From Xenopus tropicalis (taxonomy: Eukaryota > Chordata > Amphibia > Anura > Pipidae): 64,000 nucleotides of DNA. Both the position numbers and the translations under genes were made by a program. The stretch is from contig NC_030683.2 in assembly GCF_000004195.4 (NCBI RefSeq), positions 71,581,764 through 71,645,763 on the forward strand, written 5' to 3'. Below, in pieces: positions 11,106-23,240 of the stretch (positions are counted from its first letter, which is position 1; every line of letters starts with the position of its first letter). The notes beneath the pieces are model-generated. The model was not told the origin of the DNA. It saw only the letters and a program-made list of their open reading frames with translations, and searched no databases.

Positions 11106-13065
11106 CTTTGTTGGGGACACTCACTGATGACAGGTAAAATCTAAAAGGGATACCTGAATTCAGATTCAAAATAGGCCTTGGTATTATACCTACACCAATA
11201 ATAAATAGTAAGTCTATGGCATTTTATAGCAGTGCTCTGCTATGAGTATGGACTGGCCTAAGACCCCCATCGGTGTCACTTGAGAGACAACCCAACGCAG
11301 GTGAGCTGGGATGTTAAATGTTAAATATACAGATTCCGTGCAGTTTTATCAGCTAGCAAGCCATAAAGTAAATGCTGCCAACACAGAAGATGTTTGGGTA
11401 TGCAAGTTTTGACCAATGGGATTCTTTGGGTGGACTACTTTAACCTATAGCACTAACCTATGGCATTCTCATTCCCTTTAGATACATTATGTAAAATAAG
11501 CAGCCTAAAGAAGCTGTAAATTGTCAGGCCACATTTGAAGCCTTCTGTGATAAATTTCACTTTGTGTGGCTGAATGCTTCCCACGATTCTGTACTTTTAT
11601 CTTACAATAAAGCAGCTGTTTCTGCACAGCTGTTTCTGCACACTCTGAGTTGTATAAGGTTTCAGTAGGTAGAACTACCAATAAATTGTTTGCTTATAAT
11701 GGAATGTGCAGGAGATGGCATTCATGTAATTTGGAGTGTGTGCTATTTTTTCTGTTTCAGTGACCTATAAGAGCTATGTAGACCTTGTTGATTCCATTTC
11801 ATAAAGTGTGTTTCTCACTTTAACAATGTCTATTTTTCTCTCTTTAGAAGCCAAGGACAAAATATGCTCAATAAAAGGTGGGGGTTAACAAAGACAAAGA
11901 ACATAATTAAGTTCTTATTTAGTTTAATGCAGTTGCTTCATGCTGTTCTGTATATCAGTGAATGAGAATGCATACAGCTAATATTATATTAAAAGAACAC
12001 TCCACAGCTGGCAGTGCTGTGCTTTTTGAAGGGAAGAGGATCTTGCAATATCCTTTTGGCATTACAAGTTAGCTCAGTTTTTAAAGAAAGGAAATGTAGC
12101 CAGCTAAGCATAAAAGTATTTTTGAGCATAATGGCTGTTTATGTGTTGTGCAGATAAAAAGGTAAAAATTAATAGTACATTTAATATGTAAATATATTTT
12201 AAGTGTAAAACATTTTTTTAAAGATAACAATCTAAATATATAATAAAGCCAATGCAACATAACGCAGAGCTTAAGGCAAATGTAAAGCAAGCCCCCCCCC
12301 CCTTTGCAAGGCAATAAGTGAATTATTTCATAAGGCATAGGCACAAAAAACATTCAGATCTCCTCTGAGAGACAACTGCAGCACCTCCCCCATGAACTTA
12401 AATTATATTTTGATTGGTATTTTTTATACCAGGTACTATAGGCGGAGGGTGACTTTTTTGTTTGGAGAAGCTAAAGATAGGCCATACATATACTGTAGTG
12501 TGACCTCTCTAATTTATATGAAATTTATGAAATTTGCAGCAAAATTTGAGTTGGTGAGGATCTTAGGTAAAGTTTACAGTATGCAGATCCTTCTTGTATT
12601 CATGTCTGCAGTGCCTTTAATTTGCAGTGCCTTCTCCCCAGCCCTACCTACATCTTTGCCTTGATTGGTCAATTTTACTGTCTGTCAAGAGAACTGTGCT
12701 CTGATTGGAGAAGCCGCAAGGAGAAAGATCCAATCAGAGCTGGTTAAAACAGAACTGGAGCTTGCAAGAATGCAAGAAGTTTTCCATGATGTTAAAGGTT
12801 CCAGAGCAGTGCAGAAACACAGTTGTTTTTTTTGTTAAAGGTGCCAAACAGGTTTAGGGTGGCTTAGCCTCCCCTAGCCTTATTGAAAATCTACCTGGCA
12901 CTAGTAATAGTGAACCAGTAATAAATTGTACTCAAGTGGGCATGGAAAGTGGTAGTAATTCTAGCATTCTCAGTGCGGGCTGCATAAATAAGTGCAGCAG
13001 ACTTGCAACTAAAGATTCAAAAACCTATATAATTTTACTGCAGATTGACCAAAATGTATTTTGAA
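11106..13065. other. No recognisable gene or repeat
   Basis: Unique-looking sequence. It contains a short poly-C tract at about 12291-12302 and a small inverted repeat around 12700-12745 (CTCTGATTGG / CCAATCAGAG). ORFs are below 100 codons and have no recognisable domain. Confidence 0.4.
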
Positions 13066-13292
13066 TAGTGATAAGTGAGTTCCCATTTCGCTTTGCTGAA
13101 AAATTTATGAAACTGCAAAAATTCTCAAATCTCTTTTAAGTCAATAGGTGTTTTTTCGCAGTACAGAAAAATTCACAGTGAAAAAATGTCCATTGACTTG
13201 CATTTTGCACATTTTTGCCATGTCATTGGAGTCTCTTGCCGTTTTCTTTTTTTTTTGCAACAAAACCTAGAGAAACATTTTGCGTGTCACTA
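13066..13292. mobile_element. hAT MITE, TAGTGATGAGC family (degenerate)
   Basis: Starts TAGTGATAAGTGAG and ends GTGTCACTA. The flanks ATTTTGAA and ATTCTGAT match at 6 of 8 positions. It is more diverged than most copies in the window. Confidence 0.7.
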
Positions 13293-14029
13293 ATTCTGAT
13301 TACAATTGTGTCTAAGTCATAAAATGTGCACAAAATTGTGTGTACTTTAACATAACAAATGCTTTGGCGATTGCAAATATGCGTGTGGTCACAATTACAC
13401 TGGAATTATGAGTGGGAGCCTTGCATTATAGTAAAAAAACATGAAGAATTGCATATGAAATTGTACTTTGCAAGCTTCACTTAAATAAAGGAGCCCTTGT
13501 GTTTAGTTATTATTTTATTTCACTTTTGTATTACACAGTAACCAGTTTTGTTTACTTCATAAAATAATATAATTTCATAATATAATTTCAAGGTGTGCTA
13601 ATTGTTGATAAGCAAACTTGTCACATTTCGCTTTGGAACAAATCTTGCCAAAACAGTCAAAATGCATTGGAGTCAATGGAAAGGCAAAATTACATTGTGG
13701 TTAACCCTTTAAGTGCCAGCCGAATTCGTCATTTCAGTTCCCCCCAGTGCCAGACGTTTTGTAAACATTCTGTGCTCTCTCAATGTAGGGGCTTTTACTG
13801 GGGGCAGGGTTAAGTTTAGGTAGGAAACTATATATTGTTTTTTTCAGGAGAACCTGAGCTTTCCAAATCTACCTGAGTTTTTGTGTATTTCCACTTCTGG
13901 AACAAGATTTAGAGCTTGAAATACAAAAAAAAAAGAAAAAATGCTATTTTTCATGATATAAGGATTTATACCAGAAACACATTTTATTTTATGGACAAAA
14001 ATTCAACTGATTTGGAAAGCCTCATGTCT

Positions 14030-16077
14030 CCCGAACGTGCCAATACCTGATATGTATAGTTTTATTGAGATTTCTGACTTCTATAGATCAAAAACTCCCA
14101 GCAGTAAATTACTAAATTTTCAAAGCATTACAGCAGAATACGGCATACTTTACATTCCAAAGCCAAAAATCCTGGAATATTAGGTTTACCCCAGGAAACC
14201 ATACATTTTTGAAAACTACACATTCTGACGAATCCGAAATGGGTAACTATGTCTTCCAACTCCTAAGTACCAAACGGCAATGCTTTACTGAATTTAGTAT
14301 TTTCTATAAAAAATTATGAAAATTCTAAAAAATCACCTCAAATCTTCCATTTTCAAGCACCTTATCTCCCACATAACATTAGGTACAAAGAAAACACACC
14401 CTAAATATGAAAGCCAGGGGTCCACTGAACAGTTTGATGCCCATTGTGCATAGGATCACCGATGTATCTGGAATTTAGAGACCCCAAAAGGAAGTGCATA
14501 CAAATTGCCCAGGAGATCTCTTTAGCTACTGAAAATTCAACACGTTTACTGCATTTTCTGTGGTGTAAAAAAAAAAAAATACATTGACCCCCAAAACCAT
14601 ATATTTTTGGAAAGTACACATTCGGGCGAATTCAAAATTGGTACCCATGTCTTTCTACTCCAAACTACAGAGTCGCAGTGCTTTCCCAAAATTGCTAGTT
14701 TTGGTGAAATACCTGAAAAACACATCAAATCTTCCACTTTCAAGCACCTTATCTCCCACATAACATTAGGTACCAAGAAAACACACCCGAAATATGAAAG
14801 CCAAGGGTCCGCTGAACAGTTTGATGCCCATTGTGCATAGGATCAGCACTGTATCTGGCATTTAGAGACCCCATAAGGACGTCAGTGCATAGAGGTTGCC
14901 CCAGAGGTCTCTTTAGCTACTGAAAATTCAACACGTTTACTGCATTTTCTGTGGGGTAAAAACCCCAAAAAATACATTGACCCCCCAAAACCATATATTT
15001 TTGGAAAGTACACATTCGGGCGAATTCAAAATTGGTACCCATGTCTTTCTACTCCAAACTACAGAGTCGCAGTGCTTTCCCAAAATTGCTAGTTTTGGTG
15101 AAATACCTGAAAATCACATCAAATCTTCCACTTTCAAGCACCATATCTCCCACATAACATTAGGTACCAAGAAAACACACCCGAAATATGAAAGCCAAGG
15201 GTCCGCTGAACAGTTTGATGCCCATTGTGCATAGGATCACCGATGTATCTGGAATTTAGAGACCCCATAAGGACATCAGTGCATAGAGATTGCCCCAGAG
15301 GTCTCTTTAGCTACTGAAAATTCAACACGTTTACTGCATTTTCTGTGGGGTAAAAACACAAAAAAATACATTGACCCCCCAAAACCATATATTTTTGGAA
15401 AGTACACATTTGGGCGAATTCAAAATTGGTACCCATGTCTTTCTACTCCAAACTACAGAGTCGCAGTGCTTTCCCAAAATTGCTAGTTTTGGTGAAATAC
15501 CTGAAAAACACATCAAATCTTCCACTTTCAAGCACCTTATCTCCCACATAACATTAGGTACCAAAAGAACACACCCTAAATATGAAAGCCAAGGGTCCGC
15601 TGAACAGTTTGATGCCCATTGTGCATAGGATCACCAATGTATCTGGCATTTAGAGACCCCATAAGGAAGTTAGTGCATACAAATTGCCCAGGAGATCTCT
15701 TTAGCTACTGAAAATTCAACACATTTACTGCATTTTCTGTGGGGTAAAAACACAAAAAAATACATTGACCCCCCAAAACCATATATTTTTGGAAAGTACA
15801 CATTCAGGCGAATTCAAAATTGGTACCCATGTCTTTCTACTCCAAACTACAGAGTCGCAGTGCTTTCCCAAAATTGCTAGTTTTGGTGAAATACCTGAAA
15901 ATCACATCAAATCTTCCACTTTCAAGCACCATATCTCCCACATAACATTAGGTACCAAGAAAACACACCCTAAATATGAAAACCAAGGGTCCGCTGAACA
16001 GTTTGATGCCCATTGTGCATAGGATCACCGATGTATCTGGCATTTAGAGACCCCAAAAGGAAGTTAGTGCATACAAA
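14030..16077 (+). repeat. Tandem array A, 394-bp period
   Basis: The anchor GAATTCAAAATTGGTACCCA recurs at a constant 394-bp spacing in four successive units (near 14629, 15023, 15417 and 15811). A more diverged edge unit precedes them. Adjacent core units look about 95% identical or better by eye. Small ORFs of 77-85 codons repeat in each unit, but 394 is not divisible by three, so no continuous protein repeat is possible. The unit is homologous to array B: both hold CAGTTTGATGCCC and TTTCTACT.CAAACTAC segments. Confidence 0.93.
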
Positions 16078-17465
16078 GTGTATAAACTGCAATATAAGCT
16101 ACCGGCATGTGCATTATGCGGCATAAGACCCCCTAACAGTAAGGAGACCCTAGAAAACTATACATTTTCCGAAAGTACACAATCTGACAAAACAAAAATG
16201 GGTAAATACATCTTTCTACTGCAAACTACCAAACTACAAAGCTATGCTAAACAGAAAGATTTTTTTGACATTTCTGAAAATTGTCACAAAGCTTGCATTT
16301 TACCCCATTATGTACCCCCACATTTTGTACCGTATCAACATAAAACATTCTAAATATGAACGCCAGGGGTCTACTGAACAGTTTGATGCCCTATATGCAT
16401 AGATTTACCAAACTATGTGGGGTACAGGGGCACCCAAGTAAAAATAGTGCATATGAATTTTCACATAAGATGCTTCGGCTCATGCAGTATTTGCACCCGG
16501 TATGTGTATTATGTGCCATACGACCCCCTAACAGTAAGGAAACCCTAGAAAACCATATATTTTCCGAAAGTACACATTCTGACAAAACAAAAATGGGCAA
16601 ATACATCTTTCTACTACAAACTACCAAACTAAAAAACTATGCTAAACAGAACGGTTTTTATGATATTTCTGAAAATTGTCACAAAGCTTGCATTTTACCC
16701 CATTATGTACCCCCACATTTTGTACCGTATCAACATAAAACATTCTAAATATGAACGCCAGGGGTCTACTTAACAGTTTGATGCCCTATATGCATAGATT
16801 TACCAAACTATGTGGGGTACAGGGGCACCCAAGTAAAAATAGTGCATATGAATTTTCACATAAGATGCTTCGGCTCATGCAGTTTTTGCACCCGGTATGT
16901 GTATTATGTGCCATACGACCACCTAACAGTAAGGAGACCCTAGAAAACCATATATTTTCCGAAAGTACACATTCTGACAAAACAAAAATGGGTAAATACA
17001 TCTTTCTACTACAAACTACCAAACTACAAAGCTATGCTAAACAGAACGGTTTTTATGACATTTCTGAAAATTGTCACAAAGCTTGCATTTTACCCCATTA
17101 TGTACCCCCACATTTTGTACCGTATCAACATAAAACATTCTAAATATGAACGCCAGGGGTCTACTGAACAGTTTGATGCCCTATATGCATAGATTTACCA
17201 AACTATGTGGGGTACAGGGGCACCCAAGTAAAAATAGTTCATATGAATTTTCACATAAGATGCTTCGGCTCATGCAGTTTTTGCACCCGGTATGTGTATT
17301 ATGTGCCATACGACCACCTAACAGTAAGGAGACCCTAGAAAACCATATATTTTCCAAAAGTACACATTCTGACAAAACAAAAATGGGTAAATACATCTTT
17401 CTACTACAAACTACCAAACTACAAAGCTATGCTAAACAGAACGGTTTTTATGACATTTCTGAAAA
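16078..17465 (+). repeat. Tandem array B, 395-bp period
   Basis: After an A/B hybrid transition near 16078, three ATG-anchored units start at 16356, 16751 and 17146, a constant 395-bp period. Units 1 and 2 differ at 8 positions by my count, and units 2 and 3 at 3 positions over their shared length. The third unit breaks off near 17465 into unrelated sequence. Array B is a diverged relative of array A. Confidence 0.93.
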
Positions 17466-17490
17466 TCAAGCGAACAAGAACTATGCATAA
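16356..17490 (+). other. Three tandem ORFs (130, 130, 114 codons), coding status doubtful
   Basis: Each array B unit is almost entirely open: ATG, 130 codons and TAA occupy 393 bp, and two bases later the next ATG begins. The third ORF runs out of the array and stops at 17490. The predicted product has no recognised domain; it contains repeated Cys/His residues (CVLCAIRPP, NCHKACILPHYVPPHF). Comparing units 1 and 2, I count five synonymous and three amino-acid changes; units 2 and 3 give one and two. This leans weakly to purifying selection but is far too few to prove it. The antisense strand also has 78-codon ORFs, which argues for chance openness. Confidence 0.15.
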
Positions 17491-17705
17491 CTGAAAATGC
17501 TATAAAATGGCTAAACATGCAGTAAAATACCCCAAAATCCACCATAATCACAGAAAATGTAGTAGAAACACCAAAATAATACACAAAAGATATTGCGCAG
17601 TGCGGTTAGCGAATACACTATCCGCAATGGCAATAAAACATTTTTTTCAGGCAGGAATAAAAATGATGCGATTAGAAAAAAAAAAAAATTACAAAATTAC
17701 ATAAG

Positions 17706-17912
17706 TGTGTAAGTGTGTGTGTACATTAGGTAAAATGTGTTTTGTGTGCATGTATGCAAGTAAGTGTGTGTAAGTGTAAGTGTTGTGAATGTTTGAAATC
17801 TCCCAACTCCCCTAAAATGTATGTGTTTGTGTGTAAATGTGAGTATAAGTGTGTATTAGTGTATTATTAGTGTATTATGTGTGTGTGTGTATGTGTGTTT
17901 TTGTGTGTTTTT
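17706..17912. repeat. TG-rich imperfect microsatellite
   Basis: Interspersed GTGTGT and GTAAGTGT runs, part of the 13701-18304 element. A corresponding CA-rich stretch occurs in the inverted copy near 49750-49860. Confidence 0.85.
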
Positions 17913-18300
17913 GCCACTTACCTGTGTAGGAGATCGTGGATCTGCAGGGAGACACACACGCAGCAGTCCCGGAGTAAGTATGAGCAGCAGGAAGCAGGGG
18001 GGCCAGCAGGGGGGGGAGCAGAGAAAGGCAGAAGGCGATTGTGAAATCCAGGCATGGATTTCACGTGCCTGCCTTTTCTTATGGGGCCCCTGGGCGATCG
18101 CGCCCCAGGGGCCACTCGTTCCCCACCTCTGACTTTTGTCAGGAGGCTGGGGAACGAGCGGGGAGCGAAGGAGCGGCTTGAAAAGCCGCTTCTCCGCTCC
18201 CAAACCCGGAAGTGCCCCAGGACGTAGAATCTACGTTCTGTGGCACTTAGGTCCTTTAGTACCCAGGACGTAGATTCTACGTCCTGTGGCACTAAAAAGG

Positions 18301-18711
18301 TTAAAGGGGTTGTTCACCTTTAAAATAACTTTTAGTATGATGTAGAGAGTGCTATTCTGAGACAATTTGCAATTGGTCTTCATTTTTTATTATTAGTAGT
18401 TTTTTTTAGGGTTCAGTTTATCTTAGTAACCAGGGAGTGATTTGAGAAAGTGACTGATATATGAATAGTAGAGGGGCTGAATAGAAAGATAAGTAATAAA
18501 TATAACATTGACAATAAAACTGGAGCCTCACAGAGCAATAGTTTGGCTGCCAGGACCAGTGAGCCCCATTTAAAAGCTGGAAAGAGACAGAAGCAGAAGA
18601 CAAATAATTCAAAAACTATATAAGATAAAAAATGAAGACCAATTTAAAAGTTGATTAGAATTGGCCATTCTATAACATATTAAAAGTTAACTTAAAGGTG
18701 AACTATCCCAT
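18301..18711 (+). mobile_element. T2/Kolobok-type MITE
   Basis: Starts TTAAAGGGGTTGTTCACCTT. The right end has TTAACTTAAAGGTGAACTATC, the complement of the left terminus with decay. The TTAAAGGRR start and TTAA duplication are the signature of Xenopus T2-family MITEs. Its left TTAA is shared with the right end of the 4.6-kb element. Non-coding; the small minus-strand ORF is fortuitous. Confidence 0.8.
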
Positions 18712-19393
18712 AAGGGTTTTTTTAAGCTCTGCAACAGCATTTACATTGCCCTAACTTGTTACAGAAGCTTTTTCACTATGTTACAACTGTTCTTCATAGA
18801 CTAAAAAGGCTCCCAGGTTGCCAATGCATGACAGCATGTGAAACTCTATCGCAGCTTAACTGCGAGCAAAACCACAAAAGGTTCACTCATTCAAAGGGTT
18901 AAGACAAACTTTACACACTTACTTATCATGCAACAATGACTTGAAGGCAACAGGAAAATCTTGCCTGTTACTGACCACTGTTTCTAGGCATCTGCATTAT
19001 GGGAATAAAGTGCAGTGAAGTAGAAAATAGAAACATGTAAACAATCTTTAACATTTAATTAGAATCATTGTGCTAGTTAAGGCTCTTCTGCATAGTGCAT
19101 TTAACTAACATATCAGATCAAATAACACAACCCCATATTGCTGCTATTGTATCCAAGCTACTCATCAAACGAATTTTTCTTCTTAAAAGTAAGATTTATG
19201 TACACATGTAACACAAAATATATAATTTTCCTTTGTAATGGTGATCACCAAGATGTTTGGAAAATGACCATTCATTGTAGGGTAAAGAAGCAGTTTGGAC
19301 CAGAGATTTACCACCAGTACTTCAGTTTCTCCAATAAAAGAAAGCTTTGGCAAGGGATCTTTAGTTCAATAAAAGTTATGCAGAACTTGAAGA
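18712..19393. other. No recognisable gene or repeat
   Basis: AT-rich sequence with no structure I can assign. Confidence 0.45.
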
Positions 19394-19724
19394 TACAGGT
19401 ATGGGGTCTGTTATCCAGAATGCTTGAGACCTGAGGTTTTCCGAATAAGTGATCTATCTGTAATTTGGATCTTCATACCTTATGTCTGCTAAAGAATAAT
19501 TTAAACATTAAATAAACTCACTATGATTGTTTTGCCTCTAGTAAGGATTAGTTATACCTTAGTTGTGCTCAAGAACAAGGTACTATTTTACTATTACAGA
19601 CAAAGAGGAATTATTTTTTTTTCTTTAAATTATTTCCTCAAAATGGACTCTATGGGATATGGTCTTATCATAATTCAGAGCTTTCTGGATAATGGACTTC
19701 CAGAGAAAGGATTCTATACATGTA
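19394..19724 (+). mobile_element. TA-flanked CAGGTATGGG-family MITE, complete
   Basis: TACAGGTATGGGGTCTG at the left and a decayed complement ending CTATACATGTA at the right. The interior matches the copy at 5314 (AAACATTAAATAAACTCA, CAAGGTACTATTTTACTATT). Confidence 0.82.
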
Positions 19725-21140
19725 CCCTGTTTGAACCTATATTAGTATACTCTGAAAATTAACAGGGATATAACAGAATTTCTATGAGTGTGGTGCATTG
19801 AGTCATTTAAGCAAAAAGTGTAATTTTTTATCAGTGGTTATGGTGCTGTTCTTTCTTAAATTAATTGTTTGTGATGTTATTTGTTTAACCACTATCCATA
19901 AAAACCATTGTGATTCTTAACGAGGATCCATGAAAAACTATTCATATATGAATTTGTTTATTATAAACATAACTACTTTATTATTTTTTTTTTTTAAAGT
20001 GAAATACCTATGCTGCATTTAAAATATTTAATAAATACTTAGCACTTGCAGAGCATGCCAGGCCAAAATTGACAGAAAATGTGTACAAAGCTTAAAGAAT
20101 TTCCAGGGTAAATGTATAATTTAGTTACACAGTGAAAACTTCAAAGTCAATAGAGAACATGAAGGCATTCTGGACATTTTTTCTAAAGTCATTTTGGATT
20201 CCATTTCAGGAGGATTCGAGTGAATTTGTGTGAATTTCAAACCTTTGATAAATTCATGCTAGCAATGGCTAAAATTATGTGTGCATTCTGCTCTTCTTTA
20301 CTTGTACTCCATCTTCTGGGAATGATTCTTGCATTAAGTGGGTCAGATGCCTCCTTTAGGTTTTTTTAGCGGACATCACATGTCATATTGTACAAAGTCA
20401 CATTGCTCTCTGGGAGTTGATTTATCTAATTAGAATGCTTTTGTGATAAAAATCTGTAATAATGTCAAAGTACCCTTTCCTTCATTTACCTTGTGGATTT
20501 ATTTTGTAATACTCAAGATCAAAAAAATGTGCTTCCAGATGGGTTTTTTTTTTTTCATCTATTATGGGGAAAAATACATTTTCATTAATGGTTTTTATAT
20601 TGTTTCCTGGTACACATCATAAATGGATTGATCTTTTTTCTGCTGTTGAATGAATTGCTAAATTCTATGAGTTCCCAAGACTTAGATATGAATTCCCAAT
20701 AAATGCAAATTTGCTCACACATAAAAGAAATATTTGGATTTCATGACTTTTGTTGCAATGATAAAGGAAAGCCCTGGAGCTATATGCGCGGGGACTGCAT
20801 GACAAGGGATCCAAATGACCAGCAGCTAGATTATACTGGTTTAAAGACTGGCAGAATCAGATGTAGCTGTGATTGGGTGAGAAGCAATGAGTCATGGTGG
20901 GGGAAAGCTGGGCTGGTGTTGGAGAAGCAGTTCACTTCCTATCTTCTGAGCAGGTTAAAATATCCCACCCACCCATCCCTCTTTTTTGCATATTTTGTGA
21001 AATGTCAGGAGTTTTACTTCTTTATATTTTTGTATTATCTATTAATAACCGAATGTGGATGTTTTCCTGTATGCACTGTTATATTGTGATTTCTGTAATG
21101 TTATACAGTATAAACGTCTGCATGGTATCATTCATGTTAA
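19725..21140. other. No recognisable gene; possible LINE-linked sequence at the right
   Basis: The two overlapping plus-strand ORFs near 20703-21283 (128-129 codons) show no domain I recognise. They lead into a LINE 3' fragment, so they may be 3' UTR sequence. Confidence 0.35.
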
Positions 21141-21281
21141 ATGAATGTCAAATCCCTGATTTAGGGAATGTTTCCAATCACCATTGGGGTCAGGAAGGAA
21201 TTTTTTCCCTCTTGAGGCATAATTGGCACAGGCTTCAGGCTGGGTTTTTTGCCTTTCTCTGGATCAAAAAAGTGGATATAT
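21141..21281 (+). repeat. LINE 3'-region fragment
   Basis: Contains the words GGGGTCAGGAAGGAATTTTT, ATTGGCACAGGCTTCAGGCT and GCCTTTCTCTGGATCA, which I recognise as the conserved 3' region of Xenopus CR1/L2-like LINEs. The piece at 40592-40938 (minus strand) carries the matching continuation. The terminal ACTATGTAA-type tail is missing here. Confidence 0.65.
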
Positions 21282-22199
21282 GATAATGTATTTTAAGTGT
21301 TATTTGTCACAGCAGCGTTGGACCTTGCCAGAGTACTGGACAGGAAATTTTAGAAGCTGGAGAAAGGAGTTTTTCTCATGTAACTGCATGGTGGGTGATA
21401 CAGATGCTACTACTGCTTGTGCTATGTGACAGCCTGCCTGGATTTCCTATCATAGAGACACTGCAGATCCAGGACCGGCAGCAGAGTTTAGGGCCATTAT
21501 CTATGAAGGTAGAGGCAACAGGGGTATCAAAAAGCCTTTTAACTTCAGAGTTTGCCTATTGACCCCTAAGGACAGTTTACAAAATTTTAGTGTCAAGGAG
21601 AAAAAAAAATGCAAAAAACAAATTGCGGAAACAAAATTCACTGAAAATTCACAGAAAAAACACAAGTGCAATCTCAAAGTTTTAATAAACTGAGAAAGTA
21701 AAAAAATTTATAAGAGACAATCCCCAGAGACTTCTATAGAATCTCATCTACTTTTCAATTTTGTTCTGTTGACATTCTGTGTTTTTTTTTCCTTTACTAA
21801 ATTTAAACTATTTTAGGTTTCATGTTCACGTTTTTTCCAGTGAAGGAAAAATATATAATATAATAGATATGTAGCAAAGTTTTAGAGAGCAGAATCTCTG
21901 TATACACATATGTCCATTCAATTTGTGAACAGGCTCAAATGCAAGAGAAGAAAATCATTCCAGACCAAAAAACAAATGTAACGAGAATGTGCTCACGGAT
22001 GTAAAAAATTGTTTCAAGCAGTAAACTGGAAGAAAAGGGACCTGGAAGTAGTCAGAAATAAGGGCTCATTTACGCTTACAAGTGCAGTGGACAAATTATA
22101 ATCATGGGCCTTGGGCACAAGTTTCCATGTGTTTTGCAGCAGTTTTTTTCTTACAGAATCCTGCACCATTGCATCCACTGGGTGGGGGGGTTATTTGAT

Positions 22200-22675
22200 G
22201 TACTGTAGCTTGGCTTGGCTGGGTGGCATAGATTGCATTTTCCAGAAAAAAAGGACCCTCCTGACTCTTCCAAAACCCCCTGTCTTTCCAACACCTGCAT
22301 CTATGAATGGGGTACCTGATTTCTCACTTCTGTTAGCGCCTCCTGCTTTATAAGAAGAAAAAGGTTGAGAGTTAAATTGTAGATTTTTTCCACGTCTGTC
22401 TTTTTAGGATGTGTTGGTTATAGTTGTTTTTGTTCTCTATGAAGAACTATTTGTCAGCCCAGCATGAGTCTTCAACAGTGTAGTGGCTTGAGGAGCAGCT
22501 TTTCAAGAAGTGGCCAGGAAGTGTCATGCACTGCTGGCAAAATACTAGCTTGGCTTGTAGGGTGGCATAGATTGCATGTTCTCTCTCCTGCCTCTTCCAA
22601 AATTCCCTTCCTTTCCAACACCTACTTCTATGTGGGGCTACCTGATTTCTCAAACCCATTAGCACCTCCACTTTA
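22200..22675 (+). repeat. Local direct duplication of about 140 bp, spaced about 340 bp
   Basis: The blocks at about 22205-22352 and 22545-22676 share TAGCTTGGCTTG, GGGTGGCATAGATTGCAT, CTTTCCAACACCT and TACCTGATTTCTCA in the same order. The copies have diverged, with a small indel. No coding evidence. Confidence 0.75.
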
Positions 22676-22789
22676 GGCTATCCCCCATCCACACCATCTT
22701 AATGTGCTGCACAACTGTTTGGAGGAGCTGTGTTTGTCTTGCTCCAGTGGGAGCTGTGTTTGCAATTCCATGATTCTGCTCTTTAACTT

Positions 22790-23240
22790 TCCTTGGAGCA
22801 TGCTTTCCTTTCTCTTGCAGCTCAGGTGAGAATTGAACTCAGGGCCTGGCACTCTGTAGATAGTGGCCTTAACCACTGCTCTATTTGCCAGGGGCTTCTT
22901 ACTTGGAAAGAATGGTACCCTTTCAACCTAATTTGCCAAATCACCATACGGCTTGAGCGGTGTAGTGGAAAGAGCATCTGTGTTATAAGAATCTGCTTAA
23001 TTTCTAGTTACTATATGCTTTTAGTACATTTAGTTTGCCACCAGCCAACACATTTTCAAGACTTCCTGCGTATCTTCAGTGGCCTAGGGTGTAAGGTGGT
23101 TGCCTTGCAAGTATAAGGTCATGAGTTTAACTCCTGCTTCAGTCAGGTTGGAATGTCTTGGCTCTTTGTGAAAGTCCATGCGCCTCATATGGATGGAAGC
23201 ATCAGGCGCTGTTGGGAAAGACAACAGTAAATGGGCCATA
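22790..23240. mobile_element. tRNA-derived SINE region with tRNA-like modules on both strands
   Basis: On the minus strand (about 22820-22892) an A-box-like AGAGCAGTGGTTAAGG is followed about 40 bases later by a B-box-like GAGTTCAATTC. On the plus strand an A-box-like GGTGTAGTGGAAAGAGC lies near 22960, and a second module near 23080-23140 has TGGCCTAGGGTGTAAGG followed by GAGTTTAACTCC. None folds as a complete tRNA by inspection. This looks like a cluster or composite of tRNA-related SINE pieces. Ends are not defined. Confidence 0.5.

Larger units (their letters stand above)
13701..18304 (+). mobile_element. 4.6-kb TTAA-bounded array-bearing element, copy 1
   Basis: Left end TTAACCCTTTAAGTGCCA and right end complementary to TTAACCTTTTTAGTGCCA form imperfect terminal inverted repeats. 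Each is bounded by TTAA (13701-13704, 18301-18304). TTAA targeting with CCCTTT-like ends suggests a piggyBac-like origin; Kolobok is the alternative. Internally it has a diverged left flank, tandem array A (about 14030-16077), array B (16078-17465), a unique stretch, a TG-rich stretch and a GC-rich right part with short palindromes, including two TAGAATCTACG-type motifs near 18226 and 18270. No transposase is visible. A rearranged inverted copy lies at about 49450-52975. Confidence 0.75.

Noticed and set aside
14030..17465. CRISPR-like array
   Set aside because: The repeats are about 395 bp and contiguous without spacers, in a vertebrate nuclear context.
22820..23140. Functional tRNA genes
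   Set aside because: The A- and B-box-like motifs are present, but no complete cloverleaf with an acceptor stem could be drawn.
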